Shown here one piece after another: positions 22,143-31,268 of a DNA stretch of 41,618 nt. Each line of letters starts with the position of its first letter. Position 1 is the stretch's first letter. The notes below the pieces were generated by a model. The model was not told the DNA's origin. It searched no databases and was given only the letters and a program-made list of their open reading frames with translations. The position numbers and the translations under genes are program-made. Source of the DNA: a virus. Location: IMG/VR virus record IMGVR_UViG_3300032180_000019, positions 1 to 41,618 of that record. One strand, 5' to 3'.

Positions 22143-23692
22143 GTGATCACCTCTTCCGAAATAAAGAAGGGGTGGACTGTGAAGGTTTGTCCAGCCTGAC
22201 GATTTCTGAACTGGACCTGCATGGTGACTGCACTGCCCGCAACAGACACCACATCACTCTTATAGAGCGTCTGATTCCCGCCCAGGACGGACGTATCCAA
22301 AACAAAAGAGTCGAGCGTTCCGCCAGTACCAGCCTGAGAAATCAACGTAGAGTTCGACACCTCCGTATATCCATTAAACCCATAATTCACTTCCAGGTTT
22401 GTTAGACCGTTGGCTTCTAAAGGAACCATAAGCGACTTGGGAAGGTAGTCTCGTTTTCCGATGCCCATAAGAACGCTGACCGTTCCGTATCCGTCGATCA
22501 CGCCGTTGACATCTTCCGCATTTGTGGTTCCATTATCTTGCTCATAAACTTGGCCGCTGTAGTTTCCAGTCAGCATAATGATGGGGTGTGACGGAGACCC
22601 CCGCGTATCAATGCTCTGCGCCATGGTGTTCGCCGCGATGCCGACAAACTTTGACTCCCAGCAGTTGTATTCCAGACTGTAAACATAAATGGCGTTATTG
22701 GTTGTGCTGGATCCTTCCGCGACGGACAACCAAATTTCTCTACGAGTAGGATAAAACTTGAGCACAGCATACTGAAGGTGGGATACGTTCACACCGTTTA
22801 ATGTTGGCTGAATAGAACCGAACGGCGGTTCCGGGTCTGAAATATCCTGAAGGGCGGTCCCATCAAAAATATAAACATGGGCGTTGGTTCCCAAAAAAGC
22901 GATTCGACCATCATCCAATTTGTCCACGCAGAGAGGCCCTGGACAGCCCATCGTCGGAATCACCTGGGTGAGAGGCCCCAACGTGACCGAGGCGTCAGAA
23001 GTGGGTGGAATGGTCCAGAGAATTCCGATGGACCGTCGCTTAAAAATGACCAAGCTTTGGTCTGCGTCGCACAGAGCCGTCACCTTATCACCGTCGGACG
23101 CACGAAACTCCACATAATTCGTCGATGGCCATGTGTTGGGGTCGATCACGTTGGACCAATAGATGCGGGACGGATTGGCGGCAACACCGGAAATAAACGC
23201 GAAGTTGTTGCACACGGCACAAATGTTTCCAACGGGGGGAGATCCGGCCAGAGACGCCACATTGCCAGATCCAGTCCACTGAAGAGGCGTGTCAGGGGTT
23301 GTGCCTCCACAGATGATCAAAATGTTGTTGAGGCTGGCGAAGGTGTGCAGGTTGTTCTGACCAGAAGTGATCGTGGCGCTTCCGGTGATGTCCGTGAACG
23401 TGGACGATAGATCGTTGGCCTTGAATATTTTGGTTCCGGCGGTGATGATGAGCGACCGCTGACCGGCGTTGGTCTGCCAGTCAAAGAGCCCGTGGATGGC
23501 GGGCGTGCCGGAGATCGCCGCTGAGTTTATCTTGGCGGACCCCTGACGTTTGACCAGATCCCCATACACAATGTTGACGTTCTGCGCGTCCGTCATGGAG
23601 TTCGGCGGCAAGGTAATAGAAGAGGCTTTTGAGTTCCAGCCCTGAATGAACCCAAACGGCCCTCTGTATGTCGTTACCTGACCACCGGCCAC
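22139..23692 (-). CDS. Beta-propeller-like tail/stabilisation protein
   Basis: 517 aa. Starts with RGPFGFIQGWNSKASSITLP, PNSMTDAQNVNIVYGDLVKR, the usual opening of phage proteins that form a beta-propeller-like tail ring. Repeated beta blades follow (GDKVTALCDADQSLVIFKRR; GRIAFLGTNAHVYIFDG). Overlaps the adaptor gene by 19 bases. Probably a tail-tube or DNA-stabilising protein, like gp10-type proteins of short-tailed phages. Confidence 0.75.
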   Translation of the reverse strand: MAGGQVTTYRGPFGFIQGWNSKASSITLPPNSMTDAQNVNIVYGDLVKRQGSAKINSAAISGTPAIHGLFDWQTNAGQRSLIITAGTKIFKANDLSSTFTDITGSATITSGQNNLHTFASLNNILIICGGTTPDTPLQWTGSGNVASLAGSPPVGNICAVCNNFAFISGVAANPSRIYWSNVIDPNTWPSTNYVEFRASDGDKVTALCDADQSLVIFKRRSIGILWTIPPTSDASVTLGPLTQVIPTMGCPGPLCVDKLDDGRIAFLGTNAHVYIFDGTALQDISDPEPPFGSIQPTLNGVNVSHLQYAVLKFYPTRREIWLSVAEGSSTTNNAIYVYSLEYNCWESKFVGIAANTMAQSIDTRGSPSHPIIMLTGNYSGQVYEQDNGTTNAEDVNGVIDGYGTVSVLMGIGKRDYLPKSLMVPLEANGLTNLEVNYGFNGYTEVSNSTLISQAGTGGTLDSFVLDTSVLGGNQTLYKSDVVSVAGSAVTMQVQFRNRQAGQTFTVHPFFISEEVIT

Positions 23693-24570
23693 GTTCCCCC
23701 CATGCTCAAGAAATAAGGACGCTCGCGCGAGTCAATCGGCTGGAGGACCAACATCTCGTCTTCGCTGGTGCGGCACTTGAGAACCATGTCGCCGATTTTT
23801 TCTTCATAAAGATTTTTCCAGTAGCCCGCCATGCTGGCGTCCCGCTTATAGGCAAAGGCCAACGAGTTCGCCCCATACGTGATGATGTGGCTCCACTTGG
23901 ACGGGATGATGGACGTGTCCGTGTCGGCCGACATATCCGTCGCTCTCTTCCATGTGCGGATCTCAAAGTTCCGGACATCGTTCGGAAAAGGGTAGGGAGA
24001 AATCTGGATGTTCCCGCTGGAGTCGTATCCGTAGGTGATGAACGCCGACGGGGAATTCGTGGACTGCGGGTTGGGGACGATGGTGTCTAGAAGGCGCGGG
24101 TCCGTCTGATAGATTTTGAGCGGCGTGTTCCAGTTCCGAATGTCCAGAATCGAGTCGGCGGAAGAAGACAGGCTGTAAAACATCTGGCGCAACAGATATC
24201 CAGCAGCCGTGGCGGTTGTCTGGGTGTAAGGAGCTTCTATGGTAATGGACGTGGAAGACGTGAACGCCGTGACTTTGTACCAGTCGTTGGCACCGTTAAT
24301 CTGAATAAATTTGCCGACGTCGCCGGCCGCAAAAGCCGTTCCCGTGCCGGTGACTGTCGTCCCCCCATTCGGGATGGCAACGGTCCCAGCGGATTTATCA
24401 ATGACTGTTTGGATGACTTCACGACCCCTCGCAAACTCCCAAGGCCACCGGCTCACGATGTCTTGCTGAACGATGTTGAGCCACCGCTGGACACGAGTCT
24501 TCGTGGTCGTGTCCGTTAGGTCCAGGCCGGCTTGGTCTGCTACTTCTGTCTGCATCACGGAGAATTGCAT
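23674..24570 (-). CDS. Head-tail adaptor / tail tubular protein A-like
   Basis: 298 aa. Helical N-terminus (LNIVQQDIVSRWPWEFARGR) followed by beta-rich body (VTGTGTAFAAGDVGKFIQIN) and a late WSHIITYGANSLAFAYKRD segment, the order seen in tail-tubular-protein-A-type adaptors of podoviruses. Place between head and tail genes agrees. Confidence 0.72.
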   Translation of the reverse strand: MQFSVMQTEVADQAGLDLTDTTTKTRVQRWLNIVQQDIVSRWPWEFARGREVIQTVIDKSAGTVAIPNGGTTVTGTGTAFAAGDVGKFIQINGANDWYKVTAFTSSTSITIEAPYTQTTATAAGYLLRQMFYSLSSSADSILDIRNWNTPLKIYQTDPRLLDTIVPNPQSTNSPSAFITYGYDSSGNIQISPYPFPNDVRNFEIRTWKRATDMSADTDTSIIPSKWSHIITYGANSLAFAYKRDASMAGYWKNLYEEKIGDMVLKCRTSEDEMLVLQPIDSRERPYFLSMGGTWPVVR

Positions 24571-24598
24571 GACGCGCTCCTCCGCCCCCTAACCGAAT

Positions 24599-24898
24599 TC
24601 AGGTGATCGCTTGAATGAAAAAGGCCGTCACCACCGACGTATTGGCATCAAAGCTCACGAAGCATCCCAATGGAAGGCGCACGGGAAGAGGAATAGACTG
24701 AATAGTCGTCGTGCTGGTGGCCGTGTTGGCTGCTGTGAAAGCCGCCGGGGCGCTTGCTGATGTCCCGTTCATGAACGTGGGCGCAGCCGCGCCGCCGCCG
24801 CCAGATGTCACGACATAGCCAGCCACATCGATCGGGGCTCCGGAATCGCCGACGATACCGGATGTCGTTATTCTTTTAAAAGAGCACACCTCAGCCAT
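24599..24898 (-). CDS. 99-aa beta-rich small structural protein
   Basis: ATG 24,898. Gly/Ala/Thr/Ser-rich with alternating strands (PLPVRLPLGCFVSFDANTSV), in the style of minor head or tail proteins. Starts 8 bases inside the end of the zinc-finger gene. Function unknown. Confidence 0.6.
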   Translation of the reverse strand: MAEVCSFKRITTSGIVGDSGAPIDVAGYVVTSGGGGAAAPTFMNGTSASAPAAFTAANTATSTTTIQSIPLPVRLPLGCFVSFDANTSVVTAFFIQAIT

Positions 24899-25640
24899 GG
24901 ACAACCTCCTCTACTTTTTCCTCAACCTTATTTTCAGCTTTTTCCTGAACCTTCTTCTTGTGAGACAAATACCGATGATTTCTGAGCGAACTCATGTTTT
25001 TATAAACCTTATTGCAGTCAGGACAGATCGGTTTACCGTTGAACATCTTGACCTTCTGCCTTTCAGCGGGTTCTTCTTCGGGCACCGGCGCTGGTGTTTC
25101 AGGCTGTTCCTCCTCGGCCTCTTCTTGAGCCGCTTCAGCATCAGACGCCTTCGGCGTCGGCGCGCCGGCCTCCCGCTTGCCCTCGGGATGCAAATCGATC
25201 ACAGGAACATCCTCTGCTTCCAGCGTCCAGTTGAGCTGGTCGCCCACGATGGCCGGCTCCATGAACTTGATGCTGGCCGGCCGGAGTTTCTCGATGTATT
25301 TCTCAACCTCTTTCCATTTCTCTTCGCCAGGGCCAGTCGCGCAGTCAATCTTCACGATCTGGATGCTCGACGGAATAAACCGCCGGTCGTGGCGGTAACG
25401 CTCCATGGTCTGAGCCTCATTCAGAGGCTGAACGATTTCATAGACCGTCATCCGTTCAGGAAACTGGGCGCGGATGTCGCGCGGCAAATTCTTTTCGTTG
25501 TCAAACTCAAACGGAGGGCGAAGCACCTTGTGACCCTCGATCTCCTGGGTGTAAAACTCTTCCGGTAAAAAATTAATGCAGATTAGCTTATCCCTCATTT
25601 CCTGATTCTTGATGTGATGATTAACGATCCGAAACAGCAT
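24891..25640 (-). CDS. Protein with C-terminal C2H2 zinc finger
   Basis: 249 aa from ATG 25,640 (aagggggtggag upstream). Residues 1-155 form a mixed alpha/beta domain (QFPERMTVYEIVQPLNEA). An acidic low-complexity linker follows (~165-195), then CPDC-x12-H-x4-H (Cys206, Cys209, His222, His227: CPDCNKVYKNMSSLRNHRYL), a eukaryote-like classical zinc finger, and a coiled Lys/Glu tail. Located at the glycosyltransferase cluster's end. Function unknown. Confidence 0.7.
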   Translation of the reverse strand: MLFRIVNHHIKNQEMRDKLICINFLPEEFYTQEIEGHKVLRPPFEFDNEKNLPRDIRAQFPERMTVYEIVQPLNEAQTMERYRHDRRFIPSSIQIVKIDCATGPGEEKWKEVEKYIEKLRPASIKFMEPAIVGDQLNWTLEAEDVPVIDLHPEGKREAGAPTPKASDAEAAQEEAEEEQPETPAPVPEEEPAERQKVKMFNGKPICPDCNKVYKNMSSLRNHRYLSHKKKVQEKAENKVEEKVEEVVHG

Positions 25641-26565
25641 GCTCCACCCCCTTGTATCCGATTGTCTTTTCCAAAAGCTCCTGCACGCGGTGCATATAGG
25701 TGTGCTTCGCCAAAATCTCTTTCAGCCCTTCTTGGCCGATCCGCGCCCGTTCCTCGTCGTGAGCCAAGAGGTGCTTGGCGATCTCCACGGCCTCGTCCAC
25801 CGACTTGTAGGTCCGATGGTGTTTCCCGTCGACGAAGAGGTCATGGATCGTGGGGATATCCTTCGTCAGGACGCATTTGCCGGTGGCCAGGGACTCAAAG
25901 TTCCGCATGTTGACGTCATCTTTGATGTTGTAGTTGAGGATGAGACGGGCCTGACAAAACTTCTTGGCCGCGTCGTCCATCTCGTTGAACCCCTTGGCCA
26001 CCGGCGTCCGCCACCCCAAATACCAGTTCGGGATTTCCTTGCAGAACCGGTCCAAGATGTCCACCCGTTCCGGGCAGTTCAGGTATCCGATGTGCGCCCA
26101 GTCATATTTCTCGATGATGGGGTACGGCTTATAGACGTCTGGCTCCACCGCGTGGGGCATCCAAAACAGCTTCTTGGGGTCCACGCCGTCCCGGACAAAC
26201 TCGTCCATTGCCCTCTTCTGGTTGCAGAAGACGAAGTCGAACTTCTTAGCCTGGGACAAGCGGTGAGCATACCCCAGATGAGCATCAGAGACGACGTAGG
26301 CGTTTGGGTGGGGATACTCGAAGTCCAGCGGCACACCCAGCGCGTCTTCTCCATGGTCGACCAGAAGATGAAGATCGTATTTCCCGAAGTTCGACGTGTC
26401 TCCGACCGGCCACAAGTGCCGGACGTTTCTCTCCCCGTCCTCCATCTGCGTATCCCCGTTCAAGAGCTTCCGAAGGTTGTAGTTCCAAAAAAGAGGAGGA
26501 CCATCGTTCCGGAACCCCGTCTGAGGAATCACCCAGTAATAAATCGCTACGCGCGGCTTAGACAC
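25621..26565 (-). CDS. CgeB/GT1-like glycosyltransferase
   Basis: 314 aa. Begins RVAIYYWVIPQTGF. A C-terminal Rossmann domain with VNMRNFESLATGKCVLTKDI is the donor-binding E-S-x-A-x-G motif of CgeB/GT4-like transferases, followed by DEAVEIAKHLLAHDEERARI. No signal or TM. Probably transfers sugar to a virion protein or lipid-linked precursor; the sugar is unknown. First downstream of three other transferase genes. Confidence 0.83.
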   Translation of the reverse strand: MSKPRVAIYYWVIPQTGFRNDGPPLFWNYNLRKLLNGDTQMEDGERNVRHLWPVGDTSNFGKYDLHLLVDHGEDALGVPLDFEYPHPNAYVVSDAHLGYAHRLSQAKKFDFVFCNQKRAMDEFVRDGVDPKKLFWMPHAVEPDVYKPYPIIEKYDWAHIGYLNCPERVDILDRFCKEIPNWYLGWRTPVAKGFNEMDDAAKKFCQARLILNYNIKDDVNMRNFESLATGKCVLTKDIPTIHDLFVDGKHHRTYKSVDEAVEIAKHLLAHDEERARIGQEGLKEILAKHTYMHRVQELLEKTIGYKGVEHAVSDR

Positions 26566-27778
26566 GTTTGAACACCCCCACCAAAGAAATACCGTTGCCG
26601 GCGTCTTCCACGCCCACTGTTTCCCAGCCCAGAGATTCCATGAGGTCCTTCACGCTTTCTTTCGTGTAGGCGTGGACGTGCTGAAAGTTCAGCGGGATCG
26701 TGCTCTGAAGGCTCTGGTCCGGGACTGCGACGATGAGCCGACCGCCGGGCTTCAGAGCCTCTTTCCAGTAACCGATGGTCCTCACTGGGTTCAGGCAGTG
26801 CTCCAGGATGTGTCGGGCGATGACCGTGTCGTAGATGGGTTCAACCGGCAACCGTTCCGTCACGTCCGCCACGATGTCAGCCACGGACACAGCGCCACCC
26901 AGGCCGGGCACAGGTTTTCCTTTTTCGATGAAGTCCACGCCGACGGCCGTGTCCACCGTTTTCTGGGCGCCGCAGCCAAGCTCCAGCACCTTTTCTCCCA
27001 CAATGAGGCGTCGGACCAGTTCTCCTTCGATGTCATGGCGATAGATCTGCTCATACCGAGGCTTGGACGGCGTGGTAATGGTCTCCCAGAACGCCTTGAG
27101 CCCGTGCTTGCGGATGAGGGCGTCGTTCGTTTTCTGGGTCATCTCGGCACTGTTCCAGTAGTCTCCGTGCTTACGTGTCCCCGACTTGAACCCGTGATGG
27201 TAGACGAAGGCGTGCCGATCACAGACCAGATACTTGCCCAACTTCCGGAGGCGGATCGAAAGGTCCAGGTCGTCCCCACCAGGCAGGCTGTCGTCCACCC
27301 CACCGGCCGCGTCCAAGTCTTCCCGCCGGACCATCAAACAGAACCCAACAAGAAAGGGAACGATGACGGTTGACTCCTTTGTGGGGGTAAAAATGTTTTG
27401 AGCGCCCATGACCACGTTCGAGGATGGCCCGGCGGCGGCGCACTGAGGGTCCCGAAAATTGGTCAGAAGCTCGTTTATCCACAAAGGCGAACTGAGAGGA
27501 ATGTAGGTGTCGTCGTTCATGAAGACGAGGTAGGGAGCCTTGGAAACGGCCAGCCCGGCCTTGAGACCGCCTTCCCAGCCCAGGTTCTTGCCGGTCTGCA
27601 CGATCTCCACGCGAGGATGCCCTTTCCACTGAGCCACGCTATCCGGATGTCCGTTGTTCACCAGAATGATCCGGAACAGGTCCTCCGTCACGGCGTGGGT
27701 CAAGATGGAAGCCAGACACGGGTTCAGGTATTCCGGCAGGTTCCATGTGACGACGATGATGTCGACGGTGGATGTCAT
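26558..27778 (-). CDS. GT2 glycosyltransferase fused to SAM methyltransferase
   Basis: 406 aa. Residues ~5-215 are a GT2 domain: IIVVTWNLPEYLNPCLASIL start, VFMNDDTYIP (DxD-type), GGDDLDLSIRLRKLGK. Residues ~255-400 form a class I methyltransferase: VLELGCGAQKTVD motif I, ADIVADVTERLP and RHILEHCLNPVRTIGYWKEA. A bifunctional enzyme that adds and then methylates a sugar is the simplest reading (inference). ATGA-coupled to the preceding gene. Confidence 0.86.
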   Translation of the reverse strand: MTSTVDIIVVTWNLPEYLNPCLASILTHAVTEDLFRIILVNNGHPDSVAQWKGHPRVEIVQTGKNLGWEGGLKAGLAVSKAPYLVFMNDDTYIPLSSPLWINELLTNFRDPQCAAAGPSSNVVMGAQNIFTPTKESTVIVPFLVGFCLMVRREDLDAAGGVDDSLPGGDDLDLSIRLRKLGKYLVCDRHAFVYHHGFKSGTRKHGDYWNSAEMTQKTNDALIRKHGLKAFWETITTPSKPRYEQIYRHDIEGELVRRLIVGEKVLELGCGAQKTVDTAVGVDFIEKGKPVPGLGGAVSVADIVADVTERLPVEPIYDTVIARHILEHCLNPVRTIGYWKEALKPGGRLIVAVPDQSLQSTIPLNFQHVHAYTKESVKDLMESLGWETVGVEDAGNGISLVGVFKRV

Positions 27779-28509
27779 ATGTTGTTCACCCACCAGTTGT
27801 AGTCCCGGAACTTGCGATCGGAGCACCGGTAAAGCCTTTCAATGTTCCTGTCCACCAACTCTTGCTTGTTCGGCAACAAGGCGCTCCCTTCATGCACGAT
27901 GGTCAGCTCCTCCACGATGTCGTTGACTTCCACCACTTCAAATCCGCTATGCACGGCTCGGTAAAATAGTTCGGTCTCCCCATCGCCAAAGAGCCTGAAT
28001 GATGGTGAAATGGACCCGAGCCGATTGATGGCGTCCCGGCTCCACATGGTGACGCGGTCCGGACAATACCGAGCCGGCGTCCAGAGCTTGTAGTCGGCCT
28101 TGTTGTCCCACGACTGTCCGGCGCAGGCGGCGCCCGGATAAATTTCAAAGGCCCGCATATATCGATCCAACCATCCTTCACGCACGACCACGTCGCAGGC
28201 CGACAAAACGATGTAGTCGAAGTCCAGGTATAAGAGGGAAAATCCGAACGCCTCCAGGACCCCCTTGTTCTTCGTGCAGACGACCACATCGTCCGTCCGT
28301 TTCCTGAGTTCAGCGAAATAGTCCGGGTCGAACCCGTTGATGCAGTTGTACCAGGCGATGATCTTGTCATCGGCGCCGGACCGTTCCTTGAAACTGTCGA
28401 AGCAGGAGAGAGAGTACCGTTCTCCGACGGTGGCGATCACAACCGCCACCGTCTTCGTCTTTCCGCCCATCGAAGTCTTCATGGGCCTATCAGCCATCGT
28501 CTCGATCAT
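27775..28509 (-). CDS. GT2-type glycosyltransferase
   Basis: 244 aa. VAVVIATVGERYSLSCFDSF begins the nucleotide-binding fold; FDYIVLSACDVVVREGWLDR supplies the acidic metal motif; GDGETELFYRAVHSGFEVVE is the acceptor-side motif. Typical compact GT-A enzyme. Start by ATGA overlap with the next transferase gene. Confidence 0.78.
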   Translation of the reverse strand: MIETMADRPMKTSMGGKTKTVAVVIATVGERYSLSCFDSFKERSGADDKIIAWYNCINGFDPDYFAELRKRTDDVVVCTKNKGVLEAFGFSLLYLDFDYIVLSACDVVVREGWLDRYMRAFEIYPGAACAGQSWDNKADYKLWTPARYCPDRVTMWSRDAINRLGSISPSFRLFGDGETELFYRAVHSGFEVVEVNDIVEELTIVHEGSALLPNKQELVDRNIERLYRCSDRKFRDYNWWVNNI

Positions 28510-29261
28510 CGCGCCAAATCCATCGTCGGATATTTGTGGTATTGCCCGTAGAGCCGGTCCTTTTCTTCAGGGGTCATCTTGTTGTAGGCGTCGGAGTATT
28601 CCTCGGTCACGATCCCGTGGTGGGTCAAGTGTCCCAGCTTGACGGAGGTGTCCATGAAAATCCGCGCGCCGGCTTTCTTGGCCCGGATGCAGAACAGAAC
28701 GTCCTCTCCCGTGCCGTGCTCCCCAAAGAAGATGGGCGCTTCCAGCTTGTCAAAGACTGCCGTCTTAATGAGCACGGCGCCAAACCCCACCGCATCGCAT
28801 TCCACCAGGCTGTTGCGCGGGTAGTTGTACACGGTCTCGTTCTGAAAATAGTCTTTCCCAGACACCTTGTCGTATCCTTCTCGCGTGGCGTAGATCACGG
28901 GCCGGTGCGGCGGGTTCCGGGTGAAGGCCAGGGCCGCGACCACGTCCACGTCATGCTTGGCCAGCCGATAGAACAGGTCCGGCGGGGCTAGCATGTCGTC
29001 GTCGATCATGAACAGGTAATCACACTTGTACTGCCGCGCCAGGGCCGCCAACTGTTCCCGGGCGAACGCCACATGGATCTCCCCGACGTTAAACCAAAAG
29101 AACTCGTACCGAGGGGACGTTCCTTCATTTTTCTGGGCCGTCTCGATGCACCCCATGGTGAAGGCCATGATCATCCGGTCGTGGTAAGACTCGGGCGGGG
29201 TGTGTCCCTTTAGAGGGATTCCCACCGCCACTCGTTTCACCACGACCGGATGATCGCTCAT
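28506..29261 (-). CDS. GT-A glycosyltransferase-like protein
   Basis: 251 aa from ATG 29,261 (ggtgagg upstream). AVGIPLKGHTPPESY opening, then FMIDDDMLAPPDLFYRL with the DDD metal-binding motif and GEDVLFCIRAKKAGARIFMD near the end. The same pattern occurs in phage GT2-like proteins that sit beside capsid genes. Donor and acceptor unknown. Confidence 0.78.
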   Translation of the reverse strand: MSDHPVVVKRVAVGIPLKGHTPPESYHDRMIMAFTMGCIETAQKNEGTSPRYEFFWFNVGEIHVAFAREQLAALARQYKCDYLFMIDDDMLAPPDLFYRLAKHDVDVVAALAFTRNPPHRPVIYATREGYDKVSGKDYFQNETVYNYPRNSLVECDAVGFGAVLIKTAVFDKLEAPIFFGEHGTGEDVLFCIRAKKAGARIFMDTSVKLGHLTHHGIVTEEYSDAYNKMTPEEKDRLYGQYHKYPTMDLAR

Positions 29262-29455
29262 AGCCTCACCAGCCAACGGAACACGTTCCACAAGGTCTCA
29301 TCAGCCAAATGGAACTTGTGCCCGACGCACTTCCCCGTCTCCAGATCCACGCTGGACCGAATCTTCCCGCACTTCGTGCACTGGAACAGCCGGCTCGGCA
29401 TGTTGGGACTCGCCGTGCCGGCGAACTTGTTGAGGAAAGCGTCGAGCCATTCCAT
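29258..29455 (-). CDS. 65-aa zinc-ribbon-like protein
   Basis: FQCTKCGKIRSSVD supplies CxxC and ETGKCVGHKFH a Cys/His pair, forming a likely zinc site in the middle; amphipathic ends. ATGA overlap with the transferase gene. Unknown function. Confidence 0.6.
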   Translation of the reverse strand: MEWLDAFLNKFAGTASPNMPSRLFQCTKCGKIRSSVDLETGKCVGHKFHLADETLWNVFRWLVRL

Positions 29456-29458
29456 CGT

Positions 29459-29914
29459 CTAGAGCACCCCTCTGATCCAGCCGCTGATCCAGGCGGTCGC
29501 CGAGATGCACGAGCCCGTCGGGACGTTGGAGGCCAGGATGTATTTGAATCCGCTGGCCGCGTACGTGGGGGCCAACGAGGTGGCCCCGCCGGGAGCGGCG
29601 CCCGGAACCAAGGGGTCGCCCACGTTGATCGTGATCGAGGATCCCTGGTTCGAGATCCACACGCTGGCCACCGGCCCGTAGGTCTGAACGAGACCATAGG
29701 CGTTGGACGCGATGTCTTTGACAGACACGCCGATAAAGGCGGGAAGGTCCGCACCGTTGCCGGACTTCGCCATAACAGCCTGCGTCCCGTCGAAAGACGC
29801 GCTCGTGCCCACCCGAATCGCCGCCAAGTACCCCGTGGTGAGGCTGGACGCCTCCACACACTTGATCGTCATGAACGCCCGCTCATCGCCTTGCGCTGCA
29901 CTTTTCCAGAGCAT
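29459..29914 (-). CDS. Capsid decoration-like protein
   Basis: 151 aa from ATG 29,914 (aaggag at good spacing). Beta-rich, Gly/Ala/Ser-rich (TTGYLAAIRVGTSASFDG, VWISNQGSSITINVGDPLVP), like head-decoration or lambda gpD-like proteins (DUF2190-type). Follows the capsid gene in transcription. Role inferred from fold style and order. Confidence 0.65.
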   Translation of the reverse strand: MLWKSAAQGDERAFMTIKCVEASSLTTGYLAAIRVGTSASFDGTQAVMAKSGNGADLPAFIGVSVKDIASNAYGLVQTYGPVASVWISNQGSSITINVGDPLVPGAAPGGATSLAPTYAASGFKYILASNVPTGSCISATAWISGWIRGVL

Positions 29915-29967
29915 CTTTGTTTCTCCTTGCGCCCCCGTCTATCTCACGCCACAAACAAGCCGTGGAT

Positions 29968-30255
29968 CTACGCGCCCCCGTGATGAATGATGAACGTGCC
30001 GTTCACCACGTTGTCCTGGTTCTGAACAGTCAACGTCGTGACAGCGCCGGACGTGGAAGAGTCCACACGAGGAAAAATCTGGCTCGTGTTGTCGCCGTCC
30101 TGTTTCCAGAACAGGGCTCCCCAGACTTTTCCGCCGGACACGCTGATGGTGCCGGCCGCGTCCCCCGCGCTGCCGGACCAGTCCCCAAACGTCATGCTCA
30201 TCCCCGCACTTCCACCCATTCGGGTGGTTCCACGAACAGTCGCAGAAAAGGCCAT
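29968..30255 (-). CDS. Small beta-rich head protein
   Basis: 95 aa from ATG 30,255 (aaggagg upstream). Almost all strand: ISVSGGKVWGALFWKQDG, VTTLTVQNQDNVVNGTFIIH. Between capsid and decoration-like genes, so probably a minor capsid or decoration subunit. No family recognised. Confidence 0.6.
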   Translation of the reverse strand: MAFSATVRGTTRMGGSAGMSMTFGDWSGSAGDAAGTISVSGGKVWGALFWKQDGDNTSQIFPRVDSSTSGAVTTLTVQNQDNVVNGTFIIHHGGA

Positions 30256-30265
30256 CCCGTCCTCC

Positions 30266-31231
30266 TTACGCCGTCACCGACGTGAGCAATCCGTGCTTGC
30301 GCCGGTTGTCGGTCGTCAGTTCGCCGGCCCAATAGATCTGGGCGCCTTTCACGTCCTGCGCCAAGGGCTTGGTCCACTCGGAGAGGATGAACTGCCTCTT
30401 CGTGTGCTGGACCAGCTCAAGGCTCTTGGAGTGGAGCATGAAGATGTCTCCGGCCACCGCATTCAAGTCGAACGTCCACGTCGCGTTTTTGTACTTGAAG
30501 TTCTCGAAGCCCAGGTCTCCGGTCTTGGTGTCCGTAAAGCGGAGAGACGGGATCAAGGTCGCTTCGTATGCGTTGTAGGAGGCGGCGTCCGAGATGATGA
30601 AGTCGATGGGACCCACCGGGTTCTTCATCACCAGGGTGTTGTAGACGGTGCGCATGTCGGAGAGGCCGCGCGCGGCGAAAGAGCCGCTAGCCTGCACCGT
30701 CGACTGCCACCAGGTGTTCGTGCCGCCGTTGATGTCGCCGACCGTGCCCGAGCTGGCGACAATCGCCAGAAGAGGCGTGATCGCGGTGCCGACCTGGCTG
30801 GCCTTGAAGAGATCCTGATCCAACCGGTCTTTCAAGGACAGCTCGGCGTGATCGATCAAGGACTTGACATAGTCGATGACCTGGCTCTCGCCCTGGTTCT
30901 GGATGTCGGCGAACTTGCCGGTCACAACGATGGAGTCCGCATACAGGCGCCACTGGTACTGGGCGGCGGTGTATGGGTCTTGAATCGTGGTGTCCAAGAC
31001 ATCGTCCTTGTCGTAGCTCTGAGCCGTGGTGTTCTTGGAGAACATCACGGGCCGAACGATGGTCGCGCCGCCGGATTCGGTGACGCGGTTCTTGTCCAAC
31101 AGGAACGCCAGGAGAGGAACCTGCGTGAAAATGTTGTCCGCAAGATTCTTCCTGTATTTGCTGAGCGTCGTCGCCAACAGGGACGTAACGTTGGCGGGAC
31201 CGTACGTAAACAGCGTATCTGCAACGGCCAT
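30266..31231 (-). CDS. Major capsid protein (HK97-fold type)
   Basis: 321 aa. ATG 31,231 behind aaaggaggag. ATTLSKYRKNLADNIFTQVP start, IVRPVMFSKNTTAQSYDKDD (E-loop region), then a long helix with LIDHAELSLKDRLDQDLFKA (spine helix) and VGPIDFIISDAASYNAYEAT. Layout and position after the scaffold gene identify the capsid protein. Probably the most highly expressed late gene. Confidence 0.88.
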   Translation of the reverse strand: MAVADTLFTYGPANVTSLLATTLSKYRKNLADNIFTQVPLLAFLLDKNRVTESGGATIVRPVMFSKNTTAQSYDKDDVLDTTIQDPYTAAQYQWRLYADSIVVTGKFADIQNQGESQVIDYVKSLIDHAELSLKDRLDQDLFKASQVGTAITPLLAIVASSGTVGDINGGTNTWWQSTVQASGSFAARGLSDMRTVYNTLVMKNPVGPIDFIISDAASYNAYEATLIPSLRFTDTKTGDLGFENFKYKNATWTFDLNAVAGDIFMLHSKSLELVQHTKRQFILSEWTKPLAQDVKGAQIYWAGELTTDNRRKHGLLTSVTA

Positions 31232-31268
31232 TGAACTCCTCCTTTAACGCCCCCGTTGATTTGTGCTT

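Noticed and set aside
30038-31234. 398-aa plus-strand ORF opposite the capsid gene
   Set aside because: Shadow ORF caused by GC-biased third positions of the capsid gene.
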